Made by a program: the position numbers and the translations under genes. The notes beneath the pieces were generated by a model, which was given only the letters and a program-made list of their open reading frames with translations, was not told the origin of the DNA and did not search any database. Source: Gemmatimonadaceae bacterium (GTDB lineage Bacteria; Gemmatimonadota; Gemmatimonadetes; Gemmatimonadales; Gemmatimonadaceae). Taken from it: DNA of 64,000 nt. Shown one piece after another: positions 41,299 to 48,376 of this stretch. Within the stretch, counting starts at the first letter, position 1. Each line of letters begins with the position of its first letter. The stretch lies in assembly GCA_035606695.1 (NCBI GenBank), contig DATNEW010000012.1:1-64000 (forward strand), given 5' to 3'.

Positions 41299-43047
41299 AT
41301 GTCGATGGTTCGCTCTCTCACGCTCGCAGCCGCCGCGGCAGCGATCTCCAATATGTCGCTCGCGGCGCAGGGCACCGATCCGCGCGTAGGTCTCCGCGCC
41401 GGCTGGGAAAACGCCGGAGAGGCCGCGTTCAACATGAAGCTCGTCGCGCACGTCAATCGGCCGGCGAACTTCGTCGATACCACCAACATCGGAAATTTCG
41501 GATTCGTCAATTCCGATCTGATGTTTCGTGGCAATGAGGTTTTCCAGGGCAGCTTCCACGGCTTCCAGGTTTGGGACGTGTCGAACGCGGCACACCCGAG
41601 GCTGCGCACCTCGTACGTTTGCCCGGGCGGACAAGGCGACCTGTCCGTGTATCACAACCTGCTCTTCATGTCGGTCGAGGAAACCCTCGGCCGTCTCGAC
41701 TGCGGCGCGCAAGGCGTGAAGGACACGGTGAGCAAGGAACGCTTCCGCGGCGTTCGCATCTTCGACATCAGCGATCTCGATCATCCGAAGCAGATCGCCG
41801 ACGTGCAAACGTGCCGCGGCTCGCACACGCATACGCTCGTCGTCGACCCCAAGGACACGAAGAACGTCTACATCTACGTGTCGGGTACGAGCCCGGCGCG
41901 TTCGCCGAACGAGCTTGCGGGTTGCTCGAACAAGCGCCCGGAAGAAGATCCGAACACGTCGCTCTTTCGCATCGACGTCATTCAGGTGCCGCTCGCCGCG
42001 CCGCAGCGGGCGCACGTGATTTCGTCGCCGCGCATCTTCGCGGATAGCGCGGGCCACATCGCCGGCCTCTGGAACGGCGGTGCGCATGGCGAAGGTACGC
42101 AGACGACGACCGAAACGAACATGTGCCACGACATCACGGTCTACTCGCAAATCGGTCTCGCGGCCGGCGCGTGCTCGGGTAACGGAATTCTGCTCGACAT
42201 TCGGAACCCCGCCAAACCGAAGCGTGTCGCCGAGGTGACCGATCCGAACTTCGCCTATTGGCACTCGGCGACGTTCAACAACGACGGCAGCAAGGTGATC
42301 TTCACCGACGAGTGGGGCGGCGGTGTCGCGCCGCGCTGCCGCTCGACGGACAAGCCGACATGGGGCGCCGACGCGCTGTTCTCGATCTCGCGCGATCACG
42401 GCGTGCACCTGACGCCGGGCGGCTACTACAAGCTGCCCGCGCCGCAGACCGCGTATGAGAACTGTGTCGCGCACAACGGCTCGCTCGTTCCGGTGCCGGG
42501 CCGCGACATCATGGTGCAGGCATGGTATCAGGGCGGCGTCTCGGTGTTCGACTTCTCTGATGTGAACAAGCCGAAGGAGATCGCGTTCTTCGATCGCGGC
42601 CCGCTCGATTCCACGAAGCTGATCCTCGGCGGACAGTGGTCGGCTTACTGGTACAACGGCCACATCTACGGCTCGGAGATCGCGCGGGGTCTGGACGTGC
42701 TCGACCTCACGCCGAGCGAGTTTCTCACGCAGAACGAGATCGACGCGGCGAAGTCCGTGCACGTGGACGTCGACAATCCGCAGAACCAGCAGCGGATCGT
42801 GTGGCCGGCGTCGTTCTCGCTCTCGAGAGCGTACCTCGATCAGCTCGTCCGCGACCACGGAATCTCGGCGGATCGGACGACCGCGATCGGCCGTGATCTG
42901 GATGCGGCGGAACAGCTCAAGGGTGGAGCAAGGAGCGCGGTGCTACGCAAGCTCGGCGCGTCGGTGGATGCGGACGCGAAGTCGGCGTCTGACGCGGCGA
43001 AGGTCAGGCTCCTGGCCAAATCGATTCGTGATTTGGCGAGCAAATAA
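41299..43047 (+). CDS. secreted LVIVD-repeat beta-propeller protein
   Basis: 582 residues. The signal peptide ends near SLAAQ. Repeating segments such as GFQVWDVSNAAHPRLRTSY, GVRIFDISDLDHPKQIADV, ILLDIRNPAKPKRVAEV and GVSVFDFSDVNKPKEIAFF are LVIVD repeats forming a beta-propeller. A helical C-terminal tail (about 480-582) follows. Several conserved Cys (YVCPGG, RLDCG, TCRGS, GCSNK, MCHD, ACSG, RCRS, ENCVAH) suggest disulfides, and HTHTLVVD and HSATF His may bind metal. No catalytic function is established for the family. Its stop lies 13 bp before the nested palindrome at 43061. Confidence 0.85.
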   Translation: MSMVRSLTLAAAAAAISNMSLAAQGTDPRVGLRAGWENAGEAAFNMKLVAHVNRPANFVDTTNIGNFGFVNSDLMFRGNEVFQGSFHGFQVWDVSNAAHPRLRTSYVCPGGQGDLSVYHNLLFMSVEETLGRLDCGAQGVKDTVSKERFRGVRIFDISDLDHPKQIADVQTCRGSHTHTLVVDPKDTKNVYIYVSGTSPARSPNELAGCSNKRPEEDPNTSLFRIDVIQVPLAAPQRAHVISSPRIFADSAGHIAGLWNGGAHGEGTQTTTETNMCHDITVYSQIGLAAGACSGNGILLDIRNPAKPKRVAEVTDPNFAYWHSATFNNDGSKVIFTDEWGGGVAPRCRSTDKPTWGADALFSISRDHGVHLTPGGYYKLPAPQTAYENCVAHNGSLVPVPGRDIMVQAWYQGGVSVFDFSDVNKPKEIAFFDRGPLDSTKLILGGQWSAYWYNGHIYGSEIARGLDVLDLTPSEFLTQNEIDAAKSVHVDVDNPQNQQRIVWPASFSLSRAYLDQLVRDHGISADRTTAIGRDLDAAEQLKGGARSAVLRKLGASVDADAKSASDAAKVRLLAKSIRDLASK

Positions 43048-43060
43048 GACGAACAAACCG

Positions 43061-43281
43061 TACCACGGACGGACGTCGGACGGCCACGGATCGGCACGGA
43101 GACCGCGTCTGAACGGCGTTGTGACTGCGTTTGACGTTGAATGCCTCTTAAGACACCCTCGGGACGCTTCGATCGCCGAAGCGTCCCGAGGGTGTTCTAA
43201 AAAGAATCATTCAACACCAGTTGACCGCGGTTCACGCCGTCTCCGTGCCTGTCCGCGGTTGTCCGACGTTCGTCCGTGGTA
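43061..43281. repeat. 221-bp nested inverted-repeat element, copy A
   Basis: Outer arms of about 52 bp (43061-43113 and 43230-43281, beginning TACCACGGACG and ending CGTCCGTGGTA) pair with roughly 85 percent identity by eye. A perfect inner hairpin ACACCCTCGGGACGCTTCG (43153-43171) / its complement (43177-43195) has a 5-bp loop, and the linkers (GTTGAATG / CATTCAAC) also pair. The whole is nearly one palindrome. It fills the space between two converging genes, 13 bp from one stop and 9 bp from the other. A second copy is at 56011-56228. No protein is coded; it is MITE- or BIME-like. Confidence 0.85.
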
Positions 43282-43290
43282 TGCTGTCGT

Positions 43291-43923
43291 CTATCGAGCG
43301 ATCTCGAAACAGCACTGCGGTCTATCTCCTCGGCTACAGTGCTCTCGGACTTCACTCCCGATCACATCGCTCAGCATCACCTGAACGGCGCCGCAGACTT
43401 CCTTCCGCTCCGCGACCGCGACCGATAACGGACAACCGCAGCCTCGGATCATGATCGTCCGCCCATCCGGAGAGCGCTCGATCGTGGTGAGCCCGCCAAG
43501 ATCGTTCAGGATCCGCGACGCCACCTCGACGCGCGCTTCGATGTCACGCTCCGTGCTCGGCGAATCGCCGGCGAGGCGGTGGCCGACGTCCCGCATCAAC
43601 GCGCGAAAGGCCTGTGGCGTCAGCCGCTCGCCAAGCGCGCGCAGCAGCGTCGAGAGAAACGGCAAATACGCGTTCGACAGCGACGCCTCGGCTGACGGTA
43701 CGATCTCATAGAAGGTCGCGGGCTTTCCCACCCCGCCGTCACGGCGCACGCCGCTCGACCGCACCATGCCGTCGCGCTCGAGCAGCTGCAGCTGCAGCCG
43801 CACCGCGTTATCGGTGACGCCGAGCTCCGCGGCAAGCTCGTCCACCGTACGGTTGCGCCGCCGCAGCAAATCGACGATGCGGCCTCGCGTCGAATCGGCG
43901 AATCGGGGGTTCAGGATCGGCAT
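43291..43923 (-). CDS. helix-turn-helix regulator with C-terminal Cys cluster (SufR-like)
   Basis: 210 residues from ATG 43923, chosen because TTGGAGGCGAAG gives a strong ribosome site; GTG 43959 is the alternative. The N-terminal winged helix is RGRIVDLLRRRNRTVDELAAELGVTDNAVRLQLQLLERDGMVRSSG (DeoR/ArsR-like). The C-terminal sensor has a cysteine pattern C-x12-C-x18-C-x7-C-C (CPLSVAVAERKEVC ... HCSRGDRPQCCFEI), of the kind that holds an iron-sulfur cluster or other metal in SufR-related regulators. It is divergent from folE, and a palindrome in the shared promoter is its likely operator. The sensed signal is unknown; redox or iron is likely. Confidence 0.82.
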   Translation of the reverse strand: MPILNPRFADSTRGRIVDLLRRRNRTVDELAAELGVTDNAVRLQLQLLERDGMVRSSGVRRDGGVGKPATFYEIVPSAEASLSNAYLPFLSTLLRALGERLTPQAFRALMRDVGHRLAGDSPSTERDIEARVEVASRILNDLGGLTTIERSPDGRTIMIRGCGCPLSVAVAERKEVCGAVQVMLSDVIGSEVREHCSRGDRPQCCFEIAR

Positions 43924-43979
43924 CTTCGCCTCCAAGGAGTCTGTGGAACCATACAGCACGACGCAGGATTGTGCAATTA

Positions 43980-44022
43980 GTCAAGCATTTACTTGACAAA
44001 TTATCGGTCCCCTCTGTATTCT
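43980..44022 (+). promoter_or_regulatory. folE promoter with overlapping operator palindrome
   Basis: TTGACA (43993-43998) and TATTCT (44017-44022) are separated by 18 bp, and the ATG of folE is at 44029, so transcription should start at or within a base or two of the start codon. The -35 box lies inside the perfect dyad GTCAAG-cattta-CTTGAC (43980-43997). A protein bound there would block folE and, being in the shared gap, could also control the divergent Cys-cluster regulator. Confidence 0.6.
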
Positions 44023-44028
44023 CGACCC

Positions 44029-44631
44029 ATGACGACGACGCTACCCTGGCGCTCCGCGCCCCAAATTCAGTCCACGAACGACGAATACGCTGAACTGGTC
44101 GCTCGACAGCTCGCGCTGCTCGGAGAGGATCCCGACCGCGAAGGCTTGATGAAAACGCCCGAGCGCGTCGCCACGGCGATGAGCTGGTTGACCTCGGGCT
44201 ATCGGATGTCGCCAGCCGACGTCGTCGGCGACGCGCTGTTCGAGGAGTCGCATCAGAGCATGGTGCTCGTGCGCGACATCGAGATGTACAGCATGTGCGA
44301 GCACCACATGCTGCCGTTCTTCGGCAAGTGTCACATCGCGTACATCCCGAACGGCAAGATCGTGGGCCTCTCCAAGCTGCCGCGCATCGTCGAAGTGTTC
44401 GCGCGCCGGCTGCAGGTGCAGGAACGTCTCACGGAGGAGATCGCCCAAGCAATCGACGACGTGCTCAAGCCAGCCGGCGTCGGTGTCGTCATCGAAGCCG
44501 TGCATCTCTGCATGATGATGCGCGGCGTCGAAAAGCAGAACTCGAAGACGCTGACCAGCGCGCTGCGCGGAAGTTTCCGCGACGATGCGCGCACCCGCGA
44601 CGAGTTTCTCCGGCTCGCGTACCGCACCTGA
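44029..44631 (+). CDS. folE: GTP cyclohydrolase I
   Basis: 200 residues. Zinc and catalytic motifs are [57 protein letters not shown] and [21 protein letters not shown]. It converts GTP to dihydroneopterin triphosphate, the entry to folate or, through QueD, to queuosine; queG is coded 9 kb away in this window. ATG 44029 directly follows a good -35/-10 pair, so the mRNA seems leaderless, and no Shine-Dalgarno is present. The next gene (DUF4142) has its own strong ribosome site. Confidence 0.95.
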   Translation: MTTTLPWRSAPQIQSTNDEYAELVARQLALLGEDPDREGLMKTPERVATAMSWLTSGYRMSPADVVGDALFEESHQSMVLVRDIEMYSMCEHHMLPFFGKCHIAYIPNGKIVGLSKLPRIVEVFARRLQVQERLTEEIAQAIDDVLKPAGVGVVIEAVHLCMMMRGVEKQNSKTLTSALRGSFRDDARTRDEFLRLAYRT

Positions 44632-44716
44632 TCCCTACCTGATCCCTCAGCGTGCGCGAAGCGAACGGCCTTTCAGCAGCAGCTCTGTCCCATCCCCACT
44701 CAGGAGAAATTGCACC

Positions 44717-45271
44717 ATGAACAAGTTTATGCATCGCGCGTCCATCACCGCCTTTGCGGCCTCAGCGCTGCTCGTCCTTCCGTCGCTCGCCTCGGCCCAG
44801 AAGCAGCAGGGCAATGCCGCCGCGAAGCTCGACGATCCGACCATCGTCGCGATCTTCGACGCCGCGAACACCTGGGACGTCGAGACCGGCACGCTGGCCG
44901 AGAAAAAGGCGAGCTCCAAGGAAGTGCGTGACTTCGGCCACATGATCGCGCGCGACCACCGCGCCGTTCGCCAGCAGGGTCGCGATCTCGCGAAGAAGCT
45001 CGGCGTCACGCCGACGCCGCCGAAGGATTTTGCGATGGTCAAGGATCACGAAGCCGCGATGAAGAAGCTCGAGAGCCTCAAGGGCAAGGAATTCGACAAG
45101 GCGTTCCTCGAGCATGAAGTCGCGTATCACAAGGCAGTCATCGACGCGATCAACACGACGCTGATGCCGGCGCTGCAGAACCAGGAAGTGAAGGACCTCG
45201 TGACGAAGGTCGCGCCCGCGTTCAAGGCGCACGAGGATGCCGCGCAGAATCTGCTCGACAAGCAGAAGTAG
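44717..45271 (+). CDS. DUF4142 secreted helical protein
   Basis: 184 residues from ATG 44717 (AGGAGA upstream). The signal peptide ends SLASA-QKQQ. The ferritin-like four-helix DUF4142 domain has FDAANTWDVETGTLAEKKASSKEVRDFGHMIARDHRAVRQQGRDLAKKLG ... FDKAFLEHEVAYHKAVIDAINTTLMPALQNQEVKDLVTKVAPAFKAHEDAAQNLL. The spaced His/Asp/Glu residues (MIARDH, EHEVAYH, AHEDA) are the family pattern. The role is unproven, probably stress-linked in the periplasm. It is followed by a strong intrinsic terminator. Confidence 0.9.
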   Translation: MNKFMHRASITAFAASALLVLPSLASAQKQQGNAAAKLDDPTIVAIFDAANTWDVETGTLAEKKASSKEVRDFGHMIARDHRAVRQQGRDLAKKLGVTPTPPKDFAMVKDHEAAMKKLESLKGKEFDKAFLEHEVAYHKAVIDAINTTLMPALQNQEVKDLVTKVAPAFKAHEDAAQNLLDKQK

Positions 45272-45310
45272 CGCGAAGTAGTGCAGCAGTAGCTCCCAGG
45301 GGAGCAAGAA

Positions 45311-45347
45311 AAGCGCGGCGGCCACTTCTGGCCGCCGCGCTTTTTTT
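45311..45347. terminator. intrinsic terminator after the DUF4142 gene
   Basis: AAGCGCGGCGGCC (45311-45323) pairs with GGCCGCCGCGCTT (45330-45342), 6-nt loop, and the right arm runs into seven T residues (45341-45347). The AA start of the left arm gives a short U-run on the other strand as well, so it may also stop the converging lipoprotein transcript. Confidence 0.9.
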
Positions 45348-45366
45348 CATGACGTCGTTCTGCCTG

Positions 45367-45714
45367 TTACATGAACACGCTTTGTTGCGCCGTGGCGAGC
45401 ACCTGTCCGGTTCTCGGATCGATCAGCGTCAGATTGAACGTGTGCATCGTTCCCTGACAATTCACGAGCGTCGAGTTCACCTGCCAGATCAGGACTCCAT
45501 TCGGCGCCGTGTTCTTGGCCGCCACGAAGTGTGGCATGTTGACCGCGCATACGGGATCGGTATTCACGTCGGTCGCCGAATCAGCGGCTCGCGCGGCGGA
45601 AATGCGAAGCGGTTGTTTCGAGTTGGCGATGAGAGACGACGGTGCATCGCTGCACGCGGCGAGAATGCCGGCGACGACCAACAGCCCGGCGGCGCTCGAG
45701 ACACGAGCGAACAC
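45367..45714 (-). CDS. small lipoprotein of unknown function
   Basis: 115 residues. The lipobox is ILAAC-SDAP near residue 21. The mature part has a single compact domain with two further Cys (DPVCAVNMPHFVAAKNTAPNG ... LVNCQGTMHTFNLTLIDPRTGQVLATAQQ), possibly a disulfide. No known family was recognised. It ends next to the terminator of the converging DUF4142 gene and is divergent from a small cytoplasmic gene. Confidence 0.68.
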   Translation of the reverse strand: MFARVSSAAGLLVVAGILAACSDAPSSLIANSKQPLRISAARAADSATDVNTDPVCAVNMPHFVAAKNTAPNGVLIWQVNSTLVNCQGTMHTFNLTLIDPRTGQVLATAQQSVFM

Positions 45715-45786
45715 GATGGGCTCCGGAGAGTGGGAAGAACGCCGCGAATCGGTGCGGCCGACTTCACACCACCGTTATTTTCAAGC

Positions 45787-46203
45787 ATGGCCGCCGACTC
45801 GAATAAATCGTCCGCTCCCGACGCGGACATCGCGAAGCTGCGTGAGTTGCGTCACGCATTGCTCGCGCTTCACAAAGCCTTGCTCGACGACGAACAGTTG
45901 CGCTACGAGCGGGAGCACGGACGTCTGGAGAGTGGCGGCAAGTTGCTGCAGCTCCTCGTATCGGATCCCTCGTTCGCGTGGCTTCGCGTGTTGTCCGCGC
46001 TCATCGTTCAGATCGACGAACGCCTCGACGCGAAGGAGCCGCTCACCCTCGCCGAGGTGAAGCAGATCCGCGACGAAGTGCGCACCGCGATCGCGCCGAG
46101 TGACCTTGGTGACGAATTCCAGCGCAACTATGCGCGCGCGCTACAGTCGTCTCCGCAGGTCGTCATGCTGCAAGGACGCGTCGCGCAGTTCCTCGCGCGC
46201 TGA
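45787..46203 (+). CDS. conserved cytoplasmic helical protein of unknown function
   Basis: 138 residues from ATG 45787. It is mostly helical: DIAKLRELRHALLALHKALLDDEQLRYEREHGRLESGGKLLQLLVSDPSFAWLRVLSALIVQIDERLDAKEPLTLAEVKQIRDEVRTAI. The FAWLRxLSxLIxxID segment is found in a family of small bacterial proteins without assigned function. There is no signal peptide. The large open frame upstream (from 45349) is antisense to the lipoprotein gene and is not used. Confidence 0.72.
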   Translation: MAADSNKSSAPDADIAKLRELRHALLALHKALLDDEQLRYEREHGRLESGGKLLQLLVSDPSFAWLRVLSALIVQIDERLDAKEPLTLAEVKQIRDEVRTAIAPSDLGDEFQRNYARALQSSPQVVMLQGRVAQFLAR

Positions 46204-46263
46204 GCGATCGGCCGCGCTTCACCTCGATCTCCGTTCGACGCGGCTCGAGAAATGGCGGCAGCA

Positions 46264-46881
46264 TCACGGCGAGATCCATTGCTGCGCCGCCGCGAGCTCG
46301 TCGTTGGTGATCGTGTGGCCGCCGTCCTGCCAATGAAGCGTGACATCGGCGCCCGACTGCACCAGCAATTCGCGCAGCCGTTCGACTTGCGGCAACGGAA
46401 CGATTGGATCGCGCCGTCCCGCGCCGATGAACACGCGCGTGCTCGCAAGTGAAACGGGTGCCGTCGGCTCGAACGGAACCATGGGACTGAACAGCGCGGC
46501 GCCTCGCAACACCGCGCCTTTGCGAAGCAGCATGCTCGCGGCGATGTTCGCACCGTTCGAGAATCCAGCCGCGATGACGCGCGCGCGATCGAAGGCGTAC
46601 GCGTCCGCAGCCTGATCGACGAACTCCGCCAGCTCGTCCGTGCGCACCGCGAGGTCTTCCTGATCGAACACGCCTTCCGCGAGCCGCCGAAAAAAGCGCG
46701 GCATTCCGTTCTCGAGCACCTTGCCGCGCGGGCTCAACATGCCGGCGCCGGGAAGCAGCGCACGCCCGAGCGGCAACAGATCGTGTTCATCGCCGCCGGT
46801 GCCGTGCAGAAGCAGCAGCGTCGTGTGCGACGACGGGTCGACCGGACGCACGTATTGATGGGTGAGGCTGAGGATGGCCAT
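46264..46881 (-). CDS. carboxylesterase/phospholipase-type hydrolase (MhqD-like)
   Basis: 205 residues, alpha/beta hydrolase fold. Features are LLLLHGTGGDEHDLLPLGRAL (oxyanion region), nucleophile Ser in IAAGFSNGANIAASML, Asp in GAGRRDPIVPLPQ, and His in WQDGGHTITNDE. It follows the ring-cleaving dioxygenase gene by 2 bp. In Bacillus the same pair (mhqE-mhqD) is controlled by the MarR repressor MhqR and protects against hydroquinones. The same three families occur together here. The substrate is unproven. Confidence 0.87.
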   Translation of the reverse strand: MAILSLTHQYVRPVDPSSHTTLLLLHGTGGDEHDLLPLGRALLPGAGMLSPRGKVLENGMPRFFRRLAEGVFDQEDLAVRTDELAEFVDQAADAYAFDRARVIAAGFSNGANIAASMLLRKGAVLRGAALFSPMVPFEPTAPVSLASTRVFIGAGRRDPIVPLPQVERLRELLVQSGADVTLHWQDGGHTITNDELAAAQQWISP

Positions 46882-46883
46882 CG

Positions 46884-47831
46884 TCAGTCGATCGGTTTGA
46901 GGTTCGCGACGATCTCGTCGCGATGCGCCTCGAGAAATGGCGGCAGAACGACTTTTTCACCGAGCGTGTTGGGATCTTCGTCGACGGCGAAGCCCGGTCC
47001 GTCGGACGCGATCTCGAACAGAATGCCGTTCGGTTCGCGGAAGTAGAGACTGCGAAACCAGAAGCGATCGACCTTTCCGCTGTTCGGCACACGCATGCTC
47101 ACGAGTCGATCGGCCCACGCGTCGTAATCCGCGTCGGGTGTGCGAAACGCAACGTGGTGTACGCCGCCCGCGCCCGGATGGGTCGGCGGCAAGTCCGGCT
47201 GCACGGCGATGTGCAGCTCCGCGGCGGGCCCACCGCTGCCCATCTCGTACACGTGAACCGTGTGCGCGGCGTTCTCCGGATGCGCGTACGTGCGCACCGG
47301 TCGCATGTTGAGAACCTTCTGAAGAATGACGTCCGTTGGCTCGAGCCGCGGCACGCTGAGCACGATCGGGCCAAGCCCGCGCACCTGATGCTCCGGCGCA
47401 ACCGGACTCCTGTCCCACGGATTGCCATTGCCCGCTCCGCCGTCGTCGACCAGCGACAGGCGCTGGCCTTCCGGATCCTCGAAGTCGAGCGTGAGGCGTC
47501 CGTCGCGCTCGATTACCTCGCCGGAACGCAACTTCTGCCCGCGCAGATGCGCCGCCCACCACTCGAGCGCGCCCAGGCCGTTCACGCGCAAGCTCGTCCG
47601 AATGATCGAACGCGTGCCGCGGCGCTCGGGTTGCACGGGCCAGTCGAAGAACGTGAGATCGCTGCCGGGCGAACCTTTCGCGTCGGCGTAGAAGAGATGA
47701 TATGCGCTGACGTCGTCCTGATTCACCGAGCGCTTCACGAGCCGCATCCCAAGCGTCTTCGTGTAGAACTGGTGATTGTCGCGAATCTTCGCCGACACGG
47801 CGGTGAGATGATGAATGCCGAGGAGTTCCAT
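46884..47831 (-). CDS. VOC-family ring-cleaving dioxygenase (MhqO/MhqE-like)
   Basis: 315 residues with two vicinal-oxygen-chelate modules: [40 protein letters not shown] and [24 protein letters not shown], with the metal-binding His of each half and a Glu near the C-terminus ([18 protein letters not shown]). The double-HH start and [12 protein letters not shown] are typical of the hydroquinone-specific group. It opens the aromatic ring of (hydro)quinones using a metal and O2. It lies in a MarR-dioxygenase-esterase operon, 12 bp downstream of the repressor gene. The exact substrate is inference. Confidence 0.9.
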   Translation of the reverse strand: MELLGIHHLTAVSAKIRDNHQFYTKTLGMRLVKRSVNQDDVSAYHLFYADAKGSPGSDLTFFDWPVQPERRGTRSIIRTSLRVNGLGALEWWAAHLRGQKLRSGEVIERDGRLTLDFEDPEGQRLSLVDDGGAGNGNPWDRSPVAPEHQVRGLGPIVLSVPRLEPTDVILQKVLNMRPVRTYAHPENAAHTVHVYEMGSGGPAAELHIAVQPDLPPTHPGAGGVHHVAFRTPDADYDAWADRLVSMRVPNSGKVDRFWFRSLYFREPNGILFEIASDGPGFAVDEDPNTLGEKVVLPPFLEAHRDEIVANLKPID

Positions 47832-47843
47832 GATTCCCTCTTT

Positions 47844-48281
47844 TTATTTCTGAAGTTCCGCGCCCTTGCCGAGCTTGCGGAGCAGATTGACGAGTGTAGT
47901 GCGTTCGCGCGGCGTCAGTGCCGACACGGCCTGTTCGAGATCCTTCTCGTGCCGCGCGAACGCCGGGACGATCAGCTTTCGCCCCTCGCGCGTGAGCTCG
48001 ACCACCCGCACTCGGCGATCGTTTGGATCGTCGGCGCGCGAGACGAGGCCCTTGTCCTCGAGGCGATCGACCGCGGTGGTGATCGACCCGCTGGTCAGCA
48101 GCAGCTTTCGTCCGAGCGTGTTCACCGGCAGCGGCCCTTTGTGCAGCAGTGCCTCGAGCACGGCGAAATCGGTAGCGCCGAGTCCCGTGTGGCCGATGGA
48201 CTCGTGGGCACGAGTCTCGACGGCGCGGGCAGCTTTCCAGAGAACGAGCCAGGTGTGAATGCCGGTCGGGGTGCGCGTCAT
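47844..48281 (-). CDS. MarR-family repressor (MhqR-like)
   Basis: 145 residues from ATG 48281. The winged helix is GLGATDFAVLEALLHKGPLPVNTLGRKLLLTSGSITTAVDRLEDKGLVSRADDPNDRRVRVVELTREGRKLI. Helix 5-6 dimer segments sit at both ends. No Cys is present, so any quinone sensing would have to work by ligand binding. It precedes the ring-cleaving dioxygenase and esterase genes. An 18-bp perfect palindrome 22 bp upstream is very like the operator described for Bacillus MhqR. It is divergent from a secreted protein gene that may share control. Confidence 0.88.
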   Translation of the reverse strand: MTRTPTGIHTWLVLWKAARAVETRAHESIGHTGLGATDFAVLEALLHKGPLPVNTLGRKLLLTSGSITTAVDRLEDKGLVSRADDPNDRRVRVVELTREGRKLIVPAFARHEKDLEQAVSALTPRERTTLVNLLRKLGKGAELQK

Positions 48282-48298
48282 GGCAAGTAACTTAACGT

Positions 48299-48325
48299 CA
48301 AGTATCTTGATATCAAGATATCTTG
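48299..48325. promoter_or_regulatory. operator palindrome of the quinone-stress repressor
   Basis: TATCTTGATATCAAGATA (48303-48320) is a perfect 18-bp palindrome, and a second perfect dyad CAAGATATCTTG (48314-48325) overlaps it. Together with CAAG at 48299 they form three phased half-sites. The published MhqR operator has the form tATCTcgaAtTCgAGATa, from recall of the Bacillus work. The site sits between the repressor gene (48281) and the divergent gene at 48377. Confidence 0.72.
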
Positions 48326-48376
48326 GATGACGTGCGGGGCGGTGCGACACCGAGCCCGCTTGATCGTCAATTACGG

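Noticed and set aside
43141-43384. Short reading frames inside the nested palindromes (both copies give HPRDAS...SRGCSKK peptides)
   Set aside because: The peptide similarity follows from the DNA repeat; there is no ribosome site and the frame is disrupted differently in the two copies.
46923-48290. 455-codon plus-strand open frame
   Set aside because: Antisense shadow of the ring-cleaving dioxygenase and MarR genes, which carry the recognised motifs.
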